A stretch of 64,000 nucleotides of DNA from Mesorhizobium prunaredense (lineage in GTDB: Bacteria; Pseudomonadota; Alphaproteobacteria; Rhizobiales; Rhizobiaceae), in contig NZ_FTPD01000045.1 of the NCBI RefSeq assembly GCF_900156895.1, positions 532,748 through 596,747 on the forward strand, read 5' to 3'. Both the position numbers and the translations under genes were made by a program. A model generated the notes under the pieces. That model was not told where the DNA came from, searched no databases, and saw only the letters and a list, made by a program, of their open reading frames with translations. Positions 46,307-54,618 of the stretch are shown piece by piece; the first letter of the stretch is position 1; every line of letters begins with the position of its first letter.

Positions 46307-46846
46307 ATGGATAAAGAAACAGATGGCATTCTGCAGAACAGGCCTGCTGCCCGCGATGTCGACGCAACCGACCGAAAGATATTAGGCGTTCTGGTCGATG
46401 ACGCCACGGTCAGCTATGCCGAGCTCGGTGATCGTGTCGGCCTGTCGCCGCCGGCCGCGCATGAACGGGTGAAGCGGCTTCGGCGCAGCGGCACTATTCG
46501 CAACACCGCGGCGATCATCGATCCCAAGGCGGTGCGCAAGCCGCTGCTTGCCTTCGTGCACATCGACACCAAGGGCTGGGGAAAGACCCCCGAACTGATG
46601 GCGATTTCCGAGCACCCCGAAGTCGAAGAGATCCATTCGGTGGCGGGCGACACATGCATGCTGATCAAGGTCCGCACCGAAGACACAAGGGCGCTCGAAG
46701 GCCTGCTGTCGCGGCTTTACGAAACGCCCGGCGTGACCTCGACGCGAAGCTATGTGGTTCTGTCGACCTATCTCGAGCGGCCGGTGCAGCCCGGGATCAC
46801 GACGGAATGGCCGGCGCCCCGGCACATGGCCAAGCCGCTATACTAG
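46307..46846 (+). CDS. Lrp/AsnC-family transcriptional regulator
   Basis: A 179-residue regulator with an N-terminal helix-turn-helix (DRKILGVLVDDATVSYAELGDRVGLSPPAAHERVKRL) written here as one continuous domain, and a RAM ligand-binding domain with EEIHSVAGDTCMLIKV. The ATG at 46307 has AAGGGA upstream. An N-terminal extension of some 15 residues precedes the DNA-binding helix. Control of the divergent MFS gene, in response to an amino acid, is the simplest reading. Confidence 0.92.
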   Translation: MDKETDGILQNRPAARDVDATDRKILGVLVDDATVSYAELGDRVGLSPPAAHERVKRLRRSGTIRNTAAIIDPKAVRKPLLAFVHIDTKGWGKTPELMAISEHPEVEEIHSVAGDTCMLIKVRTEDTRALEGLLSRLYETPGVTSTRSYVVLSTYLERPVQPGITTEWPAPRHMAKPLY

Positions 46847-46863
46847 GGCCACCCTGCGTCCAA

Positions 46864-47694
46864 TCAACCAAGCTCCAAAGTGGTGATCGCAAAGACCCCG
46901 GATTGCGTGAGCTGCGGCGCTTTGCCCTTGTACATTCGAGCCGTCTCGAAGCCGGGTTGAAGGCCGGCGGACGTCAGCCGAGCTGCAAATTGTCCGCTGG
47001 TCTCGGGAACGTCGAGATGGACATTTCCTGGTCCCGAGGCGCTGGCGAGCGCCGCGAACAGGCGGCTTGCCGCGTCCAGGCCGTTGGCAAAGAGCGGCCC
47101 GATCTTGCAGCCGTCCCGGCATCGGCGCGCGACGCCGTATCCTTCGATCGCGCCGTCCTTGACGATTGCAAGCGCCATGTGCGGCGGGCGCAGCCAATGT
47201 TCCAGGAAGGATCGCCTCGGAGCGGGAAAGAATCGGCTGTCGTAGTCCAGGACATTCGCTTCCGGGCCTATGGCACGAATGTCGCTATCGGCGCTTGCCG
47301 AAACATCCGGCGATCCGACGAAGCGGATCGTCCGGTAGACCGGCGCAAAACCCATGCTGCGGTAGTTGGCCTGCTGTTCGACGACACCATCGAGGCCGAT
47401 CGTGCGGTCGCCGAGCCGCGCCATGCCAGCATCCCAGACCGCCTTGCCATGACCCTCACCGCGCCTGTCCGGCCGACAGATGTAGAGACCGATGAAGCCG
47501 AAATCCTCGCCATAGGCCACTGCCGAAATACCAGCCACCATCTCGCCATCGACAAAGGCGCCCATGAAGCCCTCTGGATCCGCCGCATGGAACGCCACGG
47601 CATCGCCAAGACCGGGATTCCAGCCTTCCGCTGCCGCCCAATCGACAAGGATTTTTACGTCTTCAAGTGCGAGCGTTCTGATCGTTCGGCGCAT
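46864..47694 (-). CDS. GNAT acetyltransferase with C-terminal second GNAT-like domain
   Basis: A 276-residue protein whose N-terminal GNAT domain has the acetyl-CoA loop CRPDRRGEGHGKAVWDAGM. A second, C-terminal acetyltransferase-like domain covers about residues 150-270 (GCKIGPLFANGLDAASRLFAAL). This two-part layout is typical of Acetyltransf_1 plus Acetyltransf_18 proteins of unknown substrate. It is the last gene of the ABC importer-racemase operon, starting four bases after the racemase stop. It may modify the imported compound. Confidence 0.87.
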   Translation of the reverse strand: MRRTIRTLALEDVKILVDWAAAEGWNPGLGDAVAFHAADPEGFMGAFVDGEMVAGISAVAYGEDFGFIGLYICRPDRRGEGHGKAVWDAGMARLGDRTIGLDGVVEQQANYRSMGFAPVYRTIRFVGSPDVSASADSDIRAIGPEANVLDYDSRFFPAPRRSFLEHWLRPPHMALAIVKDGAIEGYGVARRCRDGCKIGPLFANGLDAASRLFAALASASGPGNVHLDVPETSGQFAARLTSAGLQPGFETARMYKGKAPQLTQSGVFAITTLELG

Positions 47695-47698
47695 TGGC

Positions 47699-48445
47699 TC
47701 ATTCGGCGGCTACAGGTCCGGGGGCGAAGGACTTCAATGCGCCAAGATAGGGCTTTGCCAACGGGTTTGCATAGGCGCCACGCTTGGACGTCGACAGGCC
47801 AAGCGCGATCAGGGCCTCGGCCTGCTTGATCGCGGCGCCGACGCCGTCGATAACCGGAACTCCGAACTCCCGCTGCAGCGCGGCGGCGAGATCGGCCATG
47901 CCGGCACAGCCGAGCACGATGGCCTCGGCGCGATCCTCCTCGAGTGCGCGCGCGATCTCGCCGCGCAGCTTCAGGATCGCATCGGAGGTTGGGTCTTCGA
48001 GCGCAAGAACCGGAATGTCTGCAGCGCGCACGCGTGCCCGTCCTGCCATGCCATAGCGCTGCACCAGCGCTTCGACCGGCACGCGCGAGCGCTCGGTCGT
48101 GGTGACGACGGTGAAGCGCTGGGCGATGAACGAGGCCGTGCTGAGCGCTGCCTCGCAGATGCCGATGACCGGAATGTTGGCCATGGCGCGCGCGGCATCG
48201 AGGCCGGTGTCGTCGAAACAGGCGACGATTGCGGCCTGCGCGCCGGTGCGTTCGCCGGCGGCGATCTCGACCAGCAAGCCAGGCACGGCAAGCGCCTCGT
48301 CGTAATAGCCTTCGATCGACACAGGTCCCATCGATGAGGTGACGGCGACGATGTCCGTTCCGGCGGCGGCCACGAGCCGCGCCGCTGCTGCAATGGTTTC
48401 GGTCATGCTGGCGGTGGTGTTCGGATTGACGACGAGGATCTGCAC
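47699..48445 (-). CDS. Asp/Glu/hydantoin racemase family protein
   Basis: A 248-residue cofactor-independent racemase. Both catalytic cysteines are visible, in IVACFDDTGLDAAR and VLGCAGMADLAAAL, with the N-terminal ILVVNPNTTASMTE of hydantoin racemases. Members racemise 5-substituted hydantoins, or in some cases act as maleate isomerases or allantoin racemases. The linked importer and sigma-54-like promoter suggest a role in using a nitrogen-containing, possibly hydantoin-like compound. No hydantoinase gene is in the window. Confidence 0.88.
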   Translation of the reverse strand: MQILVVNPNTTASMTETIAAAARLVAAAGTDIVAVTSSMGPVSIEGYYDEALAVPGLLVEIAAGERTGAQAAIVACFDDTGLDAARAMANIPVIGICEAALSTASFIAQRFTVVTTTERSRVPVEALVQRYGMAGRARVRAADIPVLALEDPTSDAILKLRGEIARALEEDRAEAIVLGCAGMADLAAALQREFGVPVIDGVGAAIKQAEALIALGLSTSKRGAYANPLAKPYLGALKSFAPGPVAAE

Positions 48446-48455
48446 TGCGGTTCTC

Positions 48456-49274
48456 TCAAGCTCGCGGCCGACGGCCGCCGACGTAGGCGATTGCGCCGAG
48501 CGTCAGCAGGATCACCAGGAAGGAAAATACCGTCGTCACGGTGCCTAGCGCATAGAGCACGGGCGTCGTCACATTCGTCGTCATGCCGTAGATTTCGAGC
48601 GGCAGCGTGTTGAAGGTGCCCGAGGTCATCAGCGTGCGGGCGAACTCGTCATAGGACAGGGTGAAGCCGAACAGGCCGACGCCGATCAGGCTGGGCGCGA
48701 TCATCGGCAGGACGACATGCGCGAAGGTCTGCCAGGAGGTCGCGCCCAAGTCCCGCGCGGCCTCCTCATAGGCCGGCGAGAACCGGTTGAAGACGGCGAA
48801 CATGATCAGCACGCCGAAAGGCAAGGTCCAGGTCAGATGCGCCCCGAAGCCAGACGTGTACCAGGCGGGACGAAAGCCGATCTGCTGGAAGACGACGCCG
48901 ATGCCGAGTGAGATGATGATCGACGGCACGACCAGGCTGGCGACGGCCAGATAGAACAGAGCGGTGGCGCCGCGAAATTTTTGCCGGAAGGCCAGACCGG
49001 CGAGCAGCGACACGACAACGGTGACGATCATCACCATCAGGCCGAGGATGAAGGAGCGCTTGAAGCTGCCGCCGAAATCGCCGACCGCCTGGCGCTCGAA
49101 CAGATTGGCGAACCAGTGCAGCGAAACGCCGTTCAGCGGGAATGTCAGCCCGCCATTCTCACCCTGGAAGGAGAGGATCAGGATCGCCGAAAGCGGGCCG
49201 TAGAGGAACAGCACGAAAAGGGCGAAGAAGGCCGCCAGCACGTAGAATTCGAAGGTGCGCTTGTCGTGGCTCAC
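48456..49274 (-). CDS. ABC transporter permease (PotC type)
   Basis: A 272-residue inner-membrane protein with six predicted helices. The EAA loop is YEEAARDLGATSWQTFAHVVLPMIAPSLI, read across the middle. It pairs with the permease encoded one base upstream and belongs to the spermidine/putrescine-opine (POPT) importer family. The substrate is unknown. Confidence 0.92.
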   Translation of the reverse strand: MSHDKRTFEFYVLAAFFALFVLFLYGPLSAILILSFQGENGGLTFPLNGVSLHWFANLFERQAVGDFGGSFKRSFILGLMVMIVTVVVSLLAGLAFRQKFRGATALFYLAVASLVVPSIIISLGIGVVFQQIGFRPAWYTSGFGAHLTWTLPFGVLIMFAVFNRFSPAYEEAARDLGATSWQTFAHVVLPMIAPSLIGVGLFGFTLSYDEFARTLMTSGTFNTLPLEIYGMTTNVTTPVLYALGTVTTVFSFLVILLTLGAIAYVGGRRPRA

Positions 49275-49275
49275 G

Positions 49276-50181
49276 TCACAGCTCCTTGCGGATGTCGACG
49301 ATGCGCAGGATGCCGGCGACCATCAGCAGCACCAGCACCAGCAGCACGACAGCGTTGGCGGCCGCCGCCGGATATTGCAGCAGCGACATCTGGTTCTTCA
49401 TCATCAGCGCGACGGAGGCGCTCTGTCCGCCGGACATCACCTGCACCGTCGAAAAATCGGCCATCACCAGCGTGACGACGAAGATGGTGCCGATCGCCAT
49501 GCCGGGCTTGGCGAGCGGGATGATGACGTTCCACAGGACCTGCCAGCCGGAGGCGCCGGCATCACGCGCCGCCTCGATCAGCGACTTGTCGATGCGCATC
49601 AGCGTGTTGAAGATCGGCGTCACCATGAACAGCGTGTAAAGATGCACCATGGCCAGCACCACGGCGAATTCGGAATAGAGCAGCCATTCGATCGGCTTCG
49701 GGATCAGCCCGATCTCAACCAGCGTCGAGTTGACCAGCCCATTCCGGCCAAGCACCGGAATCCACGAGATCATGCGGATGATGTTGGAGGTCAGGAACGG
49801 CACGGTGCAGACCAGGAACAGCACCATCTGCATGGCGGTGGTCCTGATATGGAAGGCGAGGAAATAGGCGACCCAGAAGCCGATGAACAGCGTCAGCGCC
49901 CAGACGATACCGGCGTATTTCAGCGTGTTCAGATAGGTTTTCCAGGTGACCCAGGAGCCGAGCGTGTCGGCGTAGTTGGTGGTCAGGAAATCCGGGTACA
50001 TCGCCGCGAAATCGTAATCCCAGAAGGAGACCACGGCGATCATCAGGATCGGCAGCAAAAGGAACGCGCCGAGGATAAGCGCCAGCGGCGCCGCCTGGAG
50101 GTAGGGGACGACGTTGATCGAGAACCGGCCGCGCCTGGCGGGTTTGGCGGCGGCTACAGGCTGGTCGAGAGCCACAGTCAT
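49276..50181 (-). CDS. ABC transporter permease (PotB type)
   Basis: A 301-residue permease with six predicted helices and the EAA loop LIEAARDAGASGWQVLWNVIIPLAKPG. The ATG at 50181 begins a normal cytoplasmic N terminus. A 65-residue upstream extension in the same frame runs through a palindromic repeat and is rejected. It is separated from the upstream binding-protein gene by 267 bp containing that repeat. Confidence 0.92.
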   Translation of the reverse strand: MTVALDQPVAAAKPARRGRFSINVVPYLQAAPLALILGAFLLLPILMIAVVSFWDYDFAAMYPDFLTTNYADTLGSWVTWKTYLNTLKYAGIVWALTLFIGFWVAYFLAFHIRTTAMQMVLFLVCTVPFLTSNIIRMISWIPVLGRNGLVNSTLVEIGLIPKPIEWLLYSEFAVVLAMVHLYTLFMVTPIFNTLMRIDKSLIEAARDAGASGWQVLWNVIIPLAKPGMAIGTIFVVTLVMADFSTVQVMSGGQSASVALMMKNQMSLLQYPAAAANAVVLLVLVLLMVAGILRIVDIRKEL

Positions 50182-50238
50182 CCGGAACAGCCCTGGGGTG
50201 TCGCGGAGGGCCGATAATGTGGCAAGCTGTGATCCTTC

Positions 50239-50411
50239 GCGCCCCCCTCTGTCCTGCCCTCTTTGCCAAAACTTGGCATCTCCCCCACTTGGGGGGAGAT
50301 CGGCCGTCGCCGCTGCTTTCGCCAATCTCCAACATCGCAAGAAGGGGGGCCAGCGAAGCTGCCAATCTCCCCCCAAGTGGGGGAGATGTCCGGCAGGACA
50401 GAGGGGGGCGC
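50239..50411. repeat. 173-bp inverted-repeat element with two internal hairpins
   Basis: Its ends are perfect 20-base inverted repeats, GCGCCCCCCTCTGTC... at the left and the mirror ending GAGGGGGGCGC at the right. Inside are two mirrored hairpins, ATCTCCCCCACTTGG... at 50278-50300 and its counterpart at 50365-50387. It has no coding content. The pattern resembles non-autonomous palindromic elements repeated in rhizobial genomes. It lies between the binding-protein and permease genes of one operon. Confidence 0.85.
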
Positions 50412-50448
50412 GCAGGAACCCAACATCTCAGTTATTGCCTGCCTTGCA

Positions 50449-51738
50449 TCAAGCCGCGATGAATTCGTTCCAGCGCCTCACCATGTAGCGGTCCTCGTCC
50501 ATGACCGAGTTCCAGCAGGCGACCTTGCCCATGCGCTCGACGAAGGAGCCGCCGTCACGCACCGCGCCTGCCTTCTCCATGATCTTGCCGTCCGGCGCCA
50601 TGATATCGCCCTTGGCCGGCTTGCCGTCGACCCAGTAGCCCCATTCGTCCTCGGACATGAACTGCTTGGCCGTGTCCATGGCGGCCGAGTAATAGCCCTG
50701 GCGGTTGAGGTAGGCGCCGACCCAGCCGGACAGGTACCAGTTGATGTACTCGTAGGCGGCGTCGAGTTCGGCGCCCTTGAGGTGCGCCGCCAGGCCAAGG
50801 CCGCCGCCCCACGAGCGATAGCCTTCCTTGAGCGGCTGGTATTTACAGGCGATGCCCTTGGAGCGGACCGCAGCGACGGCCGGCGACCACATCGACTGGA
50901 TGACCACTTCGCCCGAAGCCATCAAATTGACGCTCTCGTCAAACGATTTCCAGAACGCCCGGAACTGGCCGTCCTGCTTGGCCTTGATCAGGAAGTCGAT
51001 CGTCTTGTCGATCTCCTCCTTGGTCATGTTGCCCTTGTCGGCATATTTGATGTTGCCCATGGCTTCCATGATCATCGCCGCATCCATGATGCCGATCGAC
51101 GGGATGTTGAGGATGGCTGCCTTGCCCTTGAAGGCCGGATCCATGATGTCGGCCCAGGTGGTGATGTCGCGGCCGACAAGATCGGGGCGGATGCCGAGCG
51201 TATCGGCATTGTAGATGGTCGGAACCATCGTCATCCACTGCGTCGGCTGCTTGGCGAAGGTCTTGGCGTCCTGCGCCTCGACGAAACCGACGGTATGCGG
51301 CGCGGTGCCCTGGGCGATGACACTGTCGGGCGTCAGCTTGCCGGTGATGAACAGCGGTACGATCTTGTCGTAATATTTCAGCTTCTTGACATCCATCGGC
51401 TGCATCACGCCGGACGGATAGACCTTCTTGGCGATCCAGTATTCGATGTCGGCGATGTCGTAGCTGTCCGGCTGGGTCACCGCGCGCTGGGCGGCGGCGT
51501 CGGAATCGGTCGCGGTCATCTCCAGGGTGATGCCGAGGTCGGCCTTGCACTTGTCGGCAATGGCGTTGAGGTTCGACACGCCGGTGCCGAACTGGCGGAG
51601 CGTGATCGGGTTCTGCGCCCAGATCGTCGGGAACCCGGTGATGGCACCCGAACCGGCGGCAAGACCGACGGCGGCAGCACCGGTCTTGAGCAGCGAGCGG
51701 CGGGAAATTCCTGTCTTCTTGTCGGTGGTGTTGGTCAT
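50449..51738 (-). CDS. ABC transporter substrate-binding protein (PotD-like, Tat signal)
   Basis: A 429-residue periplasmic binding protein. The N terminus has a twin-arginine motif (SRRSLLKTGAAAVGLAAG) and likely cleavage near the alanine-rich segment ahead of NPITLRQFG. The body shows spermidine/putrescine-type features (DIADIEYW, TWADIMDPAFKGKAA). It lies between the ATPase gene and the permease genes. The linked racemase points to an amino-acid or hydantoin-like ligand rather than a polyamine, an inference. Confidence 0.92.
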   Translation of the reverse strand: MTNTTDKKTGISRRSLLKTGAAAVGLAAGSGAITGFPTIWAQNPITLRQFGTGVSNLNAIADKCKADLGITLEMTATDSDAAAQRAVTQPDSYDIADIEYWIAKKVYPSGVMQPMDVKKLKYYDKIVPLFITGKLTPDSVIAQGTAPHTVGFVEAQDAKTFAKQPTQWMTMVPTIYNADTLGIRPDLVGRDITTWADIMDPAFKGKAAILNIPSIGIMDAAMIMEAMGNIKYADKGNMTKEEIDKTIDFLIKAKQDGQFRAFWKSFDESVNLMASGEVVIQSMWSPAVAAVRSKGIACKYQPLKEGYRSWGGGLGLAAHLKGAELDAAYEYINWYLSGWVGAYLNRQGYYSAAMDTAKQFMSEDEWGYWVDGKPAKGDIMAPDGKIMEKAGAVRDGGSFVERMGKVACWNSVMDEDRYMVRRWNEFIAA

Positions 51739-51771
51739 GTCAGTTCCCCTGTTTTGATTGGTGGTTCTGGT

Positions 51772-52860
51772 TCAGGAATCGAGACGGCCAAGGACAATCG
51801 CGTCCTCGGCGTCCCAGGCGATCGGCACCGCGTCGCCGACGGCGACCGGCTTGGCGAAGAAGCTGGTGTCGTCGACGATGACGGTAAAGTCCTCAATGCC
51901 GACGCCATTGACCGAGAGTTTTACGGTCGAGCCGCGATACTCGATATTGGAGGCGATGCCGGTGAAGCCGAGCCCCGTGGCCGGCGGGTCGCCGATCCGC
52001 ACGTGGTCGGTGCGAATGGCGATATCGATCGGCTCGCCGATCGCCCTGCCCTGCCCGCTGGCCGCAAGCGAGGCGCCACCCGGCACATCGAAGACAACCA
52101 TGCCGTCGCGGCTGCCGCTGACGCGGCCGGAGACGACGTTGTGATCGCCCATGAAACGGGCGACGAACGCAGTGGCCGGCCGCTCGAAGACGATGCGTGG
52201 ATGGGCCGCCTGCTCGATGCGGCCGTCATTCATGACCACGATCAGGTCGGCGAGCGCCATCGCCTCCTCCTGGCTGTGGGTGACGTGGACGAAAGTGATG
52301 CCGAGCGACGTCTGCAGCTTCTTCAGTTCCGCCCGCATGCGAATCTTCAGGAATGGATCGAGCGCCGATAGCGGCTCGTCGAGCAGCAGCGCCTCGGGGT
52401 CGGTGATCAGCGCGCGGGCCAGAGCGACGCGTTGCTGCTGTCCGCCCGAAAGCTGCGCCGGCCGGCGGCCGGCGTAGCCCTCCATCTGCATCAGCTTCAG
52501 CATATCGAGCGCCCTGGCGCGGCGCTCTTGCTTGCCGACGCCCTTCATCTTGAGGCTGAACGCAACATTGTCGATCAGGTCGAGATGCGGAAACAGCGCG
52601 TAGGACTGGAACATCATGGCGGTGCCGCGCCTGGCCGGCGGCAGGTCGGTGACCACCGTGCTGCCGAGACGCACGTCGCCGCTCGATATGCTTTCGTGCC
52701 CGGCAATCATGCGCAGCGTCGAGGTTTTGCCGCAGCCGGACGGCCCGAGCAGGCAGCAATAGGTTCCCGCGGGGATTTTCAAGCTGATGTCTTCGACGGC
52801 GGTCGTTGCGCCATAGATCTTCGAAACGGACACGATGTCGATTTCGGCGGCTTTGGACAT
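51772..52860 (-). CDS. ABC transporter ATP-binding protein (PotA type)
   Basis: A 362-residue ATPase: Walker A LLGPSGCGKTSTLRMI, signature AQLSGGQQQRVALARAL, Walker B LLLDEPLSALDP, then a C-terminal TOBE domain. First gene of the minus-strand operon ATPase - binding protein - permease - permease - racemase - GNAT. GAGAGGAAG lies upstream of the ATG as a ribosome-binding site. A sigma-54-type promoter is placed 31 bases before the start codon. Confidence 0.93.
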   Translation of the reverse strand: MSKAAEIDIVSVSKIYGATTAVEDISLKIPAGTYCCLLGPSGCGKTSTLRMIAGHESISSGDVRLGSTVVTDLPPARRGTAMMFQSYALFPHLDLIDNVAFSLKMKGVGKQERRARALDMLKLMQMEGYAGRRPAQLSGGQQQRVALARALITDPEALLLDEPLSALDPFLKIRMRAELKKLQTSLGITFVHVTHSQEEAMALADLIVVMNDGRIEQAAHPRIVFERPATAFVARFMGDHNVVSGRVSGSRDGMVVFDVPGGASLAASGQGRAIGEPIDIAIRTDHVRIGDPPATGLGFTGIASNIEYRGSTVKLSVNGVGIEDFTVIVDDTSFFAKPVAVGDAVPIAWDAEDAIVLGRLDS

Positions 52861-52890
52861 CCGGCTTCCTCTCTAAATCAACTTAAGCAA

Positions 52891-52906
52891 AGCATCATGC
52901 ATGCCA
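52891..52906 (-). promoter_or_regulatory. Sigma-54 (RpoN) -24/-12-like promoter of the ABC importer-racemase operon
   Basis: On the minus strand TGGCATGCATGATGCT matches the consensus TGGCAYG-N4-TTGCW except for one base in the -12 box, with GG and GC exactly ten bases apart. Transcription would begin about 20 bases before the ATPase ATG, a normal leader. No clear NtrC or other enhancer site was recognised upstream. Confidence 0.55.
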
Positions 52907-53120
52907 GTTGCCCTAAATCGGCCTCAAACGATTGATTCCTTGGGGCAATCAGAATTGCCTCCGGCTGCCCCTCGAAACGGCATGCCTGAGAATGCACAAA
53001 TTATAGGCGATCGCCAGCGATTCTCGCAGAAATCGTATGCAATCTTTTCCGGCATCGTATTCACTTTGCCCCTCGTGCAAGCGACCCGATTCAGGGTAGA
53101 AAGGCGCAGGGACCACCATC

Positions 53121-53834
53121 ATGAATATAGCCGACCAGACTTTCCCTGCTGCCGACAGTGCCAACGAGGATCGCGCCCAGGCGATCCGCGACCAGTTGCG
53201 CGACGCGATCGTCGACCGCCGGCTGGCGCCCGGAACCAAGCTGTCGGAAGGCGAGGTCGGCACTTTATTCGATGTAAGCCGCACCGTGGCGCGCGCGGCG
53301 CTGCAGATGCTCACCTTCGAAGGCCTGGTGCGGACCGAGCGCAATCGTGGCGCCTTCGTCGCCAACCCGTCGCCGGAGGAAGCGCGTCAGGTCTTCGCCT
53401 CGCGCCGGCTGATCGAGCCCGGCATAGCGACTGCCGCAGCCGGGCGGATGACGGCGGACCATGTCGCTGCCTTCAAGGCGCAGCTCGATGAAGAGGGCCG
53501 CTTCATTGCCGAGCGCGGACCAAATGCAAGACGCTCAGAAATCAAGGCTTCGGGCGATTTTCACCTGCTGCTGGCTTCGGTTGCCGGAAACGCCATCCTC
53601 CAGCGCTTCATGGAAGAACTGGTGGCGCGGTCATCGCTGGTGATCGCGCTCTATGGCCGCTCGGGCGTCTCGAGCTGCGGCCATAGCGAGCACATGAATA
53701 TCCTGGAGGCGCTGGAAAATGGCAATTCCGAACGCGCCAGCGCGCTGATGCTGCATCACATCGACCATATCGAGGCCGACCTCGATCTGCGCGTCAGGAG
53801 CGGTCCGGCACTCAGGCAGGCGCTCGAGTTCTGA
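53121..53834 (+). CDS. GntR-family transcriptional regulator (FCD domain)
   Basis: A 237-residue regulator with an N-terminal winged helix (LRDAIVDRRLAPGTKLSEGEVGTLFDVSRTVARAALQML across residues 30-70) and a helical FCD domain with metal/ligand residues in DFHLLLASVAGN and GHSEHMNILEAL. It is divergent from the ABC importer operon with a 260-bp gap holding a sigma-54-type promoter. The local arrangement implies it represses or modulates that operon. Confidence 0.9.
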   Translation: MNIADQTFPAADSANEDRAQAIRDQLRDAIVDRRLAPGTKLSEGEVGTLFDVSRTVARAALQMLTFEGLVRTERNRGAFVANPSPEEARQVFASRRLIEPGIATAAAGRMTADHVAAFKAQLDEEGRFIAERGPNARRSEIKASGDFHLLLASVAGNAILQRFMEELVARSSLVIALYGRSGVSSCGHSEHMNILEALENGNSERASALMLHHIDHIEADLDLRVRSGPALRQALEF

Positions 53835-53872
53835 CGCTCATGCAGACCGCAGGGACGCGATAACCGCGCCCC

Positions 53873-53956
53873 TCAAAGCCGCTCGGCACGGATCTTCAGG
53901 ATCTGGTGCAGCCAATCGCGGATGCGCCGCAGCCTCGTCGACAATTTCTGGCTCAT
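53873..53956 (-). CDS. Possible 27-residue basic small protein
   Basis: A short frame ATG to TGA encoding a very basic amphipathic peptide beginning MSQKLSTRLRRIRDWL. GGAAAG is five bases or so upstream. It lies alone in the 162-bp gap between the GntR gene and hupE. No family is recognised, and length alone makes chance likely. Confidence 0.2.
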   Translation of the reverse strand: MSQKLSTRLRRIRDWLHQILKIRAERL

Positions 53957-53996
53957 CTGCTTTCCAGTTCTGTTTGCCTGCGCTTGATCGCCTCAC

Positions 53997-54581
53997 TCAG
54001 AAACTTTGGGCCGCCATGGCCATTCCAACCAGCGAGGTGGCGAACCCCGCGGTGCGGACCGTCGTCGGCCAACGAGCCAGCTTGACAGCGGACAGAATGC
54101 CGATCGCATGCAGCATCGACGTGGCGAGCATGAAGCCAGCGGCGTAGGCGATGCCGCCGGCGCTCTCGGGACTCTCAAGGCCGTGGGCGTTGCCGTGAAA
54201 GAGGCCGAACAGGGCCGCCAGTGCCGCCGCGGCGGCCAGCGGCAGCGGCCTGGCGAGGCCGACCATGGCGCCGAAGACCACAAGCGACAGCGCGATGCCG
54301 GTTTCAAGCGAAGGCAGGCCGATGCCGGCCATGCCGAGCAAGGCTCCAGCGACCATGGCCGAGACAAAGAACAGCGGCACAAGGACAATACTGCGCCCGC
54401 CGGAACGGGCGCCGATCATGCCGACTGCAACCATTGCGAGCAGATGATCCATGCCGAACAGCGGATGTTCGAGGCCGGCGAAAAAGCCGTGGACGTGAGC
54501 GCCGCCGCTATGGGCAAACGCCAGCGACGGTGTGAGGGCGGCGAGAGCTGAAAGGATGCCAAGTCTTGCAAATGGTTTCAT
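53997..54581 (-). CDS. hupE: HupE/UreJ-family nickel transporter
   Basis: A 194-residue membrane protein with an N-terminal signal peptide and about six hydrophobic helices. The family motif HPLFGMDHLLAMVAVG (H-x4-DH) is intact, and a histidine-rich start AHSGGAHVHGF follows the signal. HupE/UreJ proteins import nickel for hydrogenase or urease. Here no such genes are near; instead the guanidine-hydrolase-like gene, a family whose studied member needs nickel, is in the same operon. It is the last gene of that operon, 37 bp after the His-rich gene. The ATG at 54581 is chosen because it leads the signal peptide. Confidence 0.9.
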   Translation of the reverse strand: MKPFARLGILSALAALTPSLAFAHSGGAHVHGFFAGLEHPLFGMDHLLAMVAVGMIGARSGGRSIVLVPLFFVSAMVAGALLGMAGIGLPSLETGIALSLVVFGAMVGLARPLPLAAAAALAALFGLFHGNAHGLESPESAGGIAYAAGFMLATSMLHAIGILSAVKLARWPTTVRTAGFATSLVGMAMAAQSF

Positions 54582-54618
54582 GATTGTACCTGTTCGATGA
54601 GAGTGACGGGTTCCGGTT

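Noticed and set aside
50239..50411. CRISPR array
   Set aside because: The repeats are one inverted pair with two hairpins, not several direct repeats with regular spacers; no cas genes are nearby.
53997..54581. HupE as part of a hydrogenase or urease locus
   Set aside because: No hup, hyp or ure gene is present; the operon context is guanidine uptake and hydrolysis.
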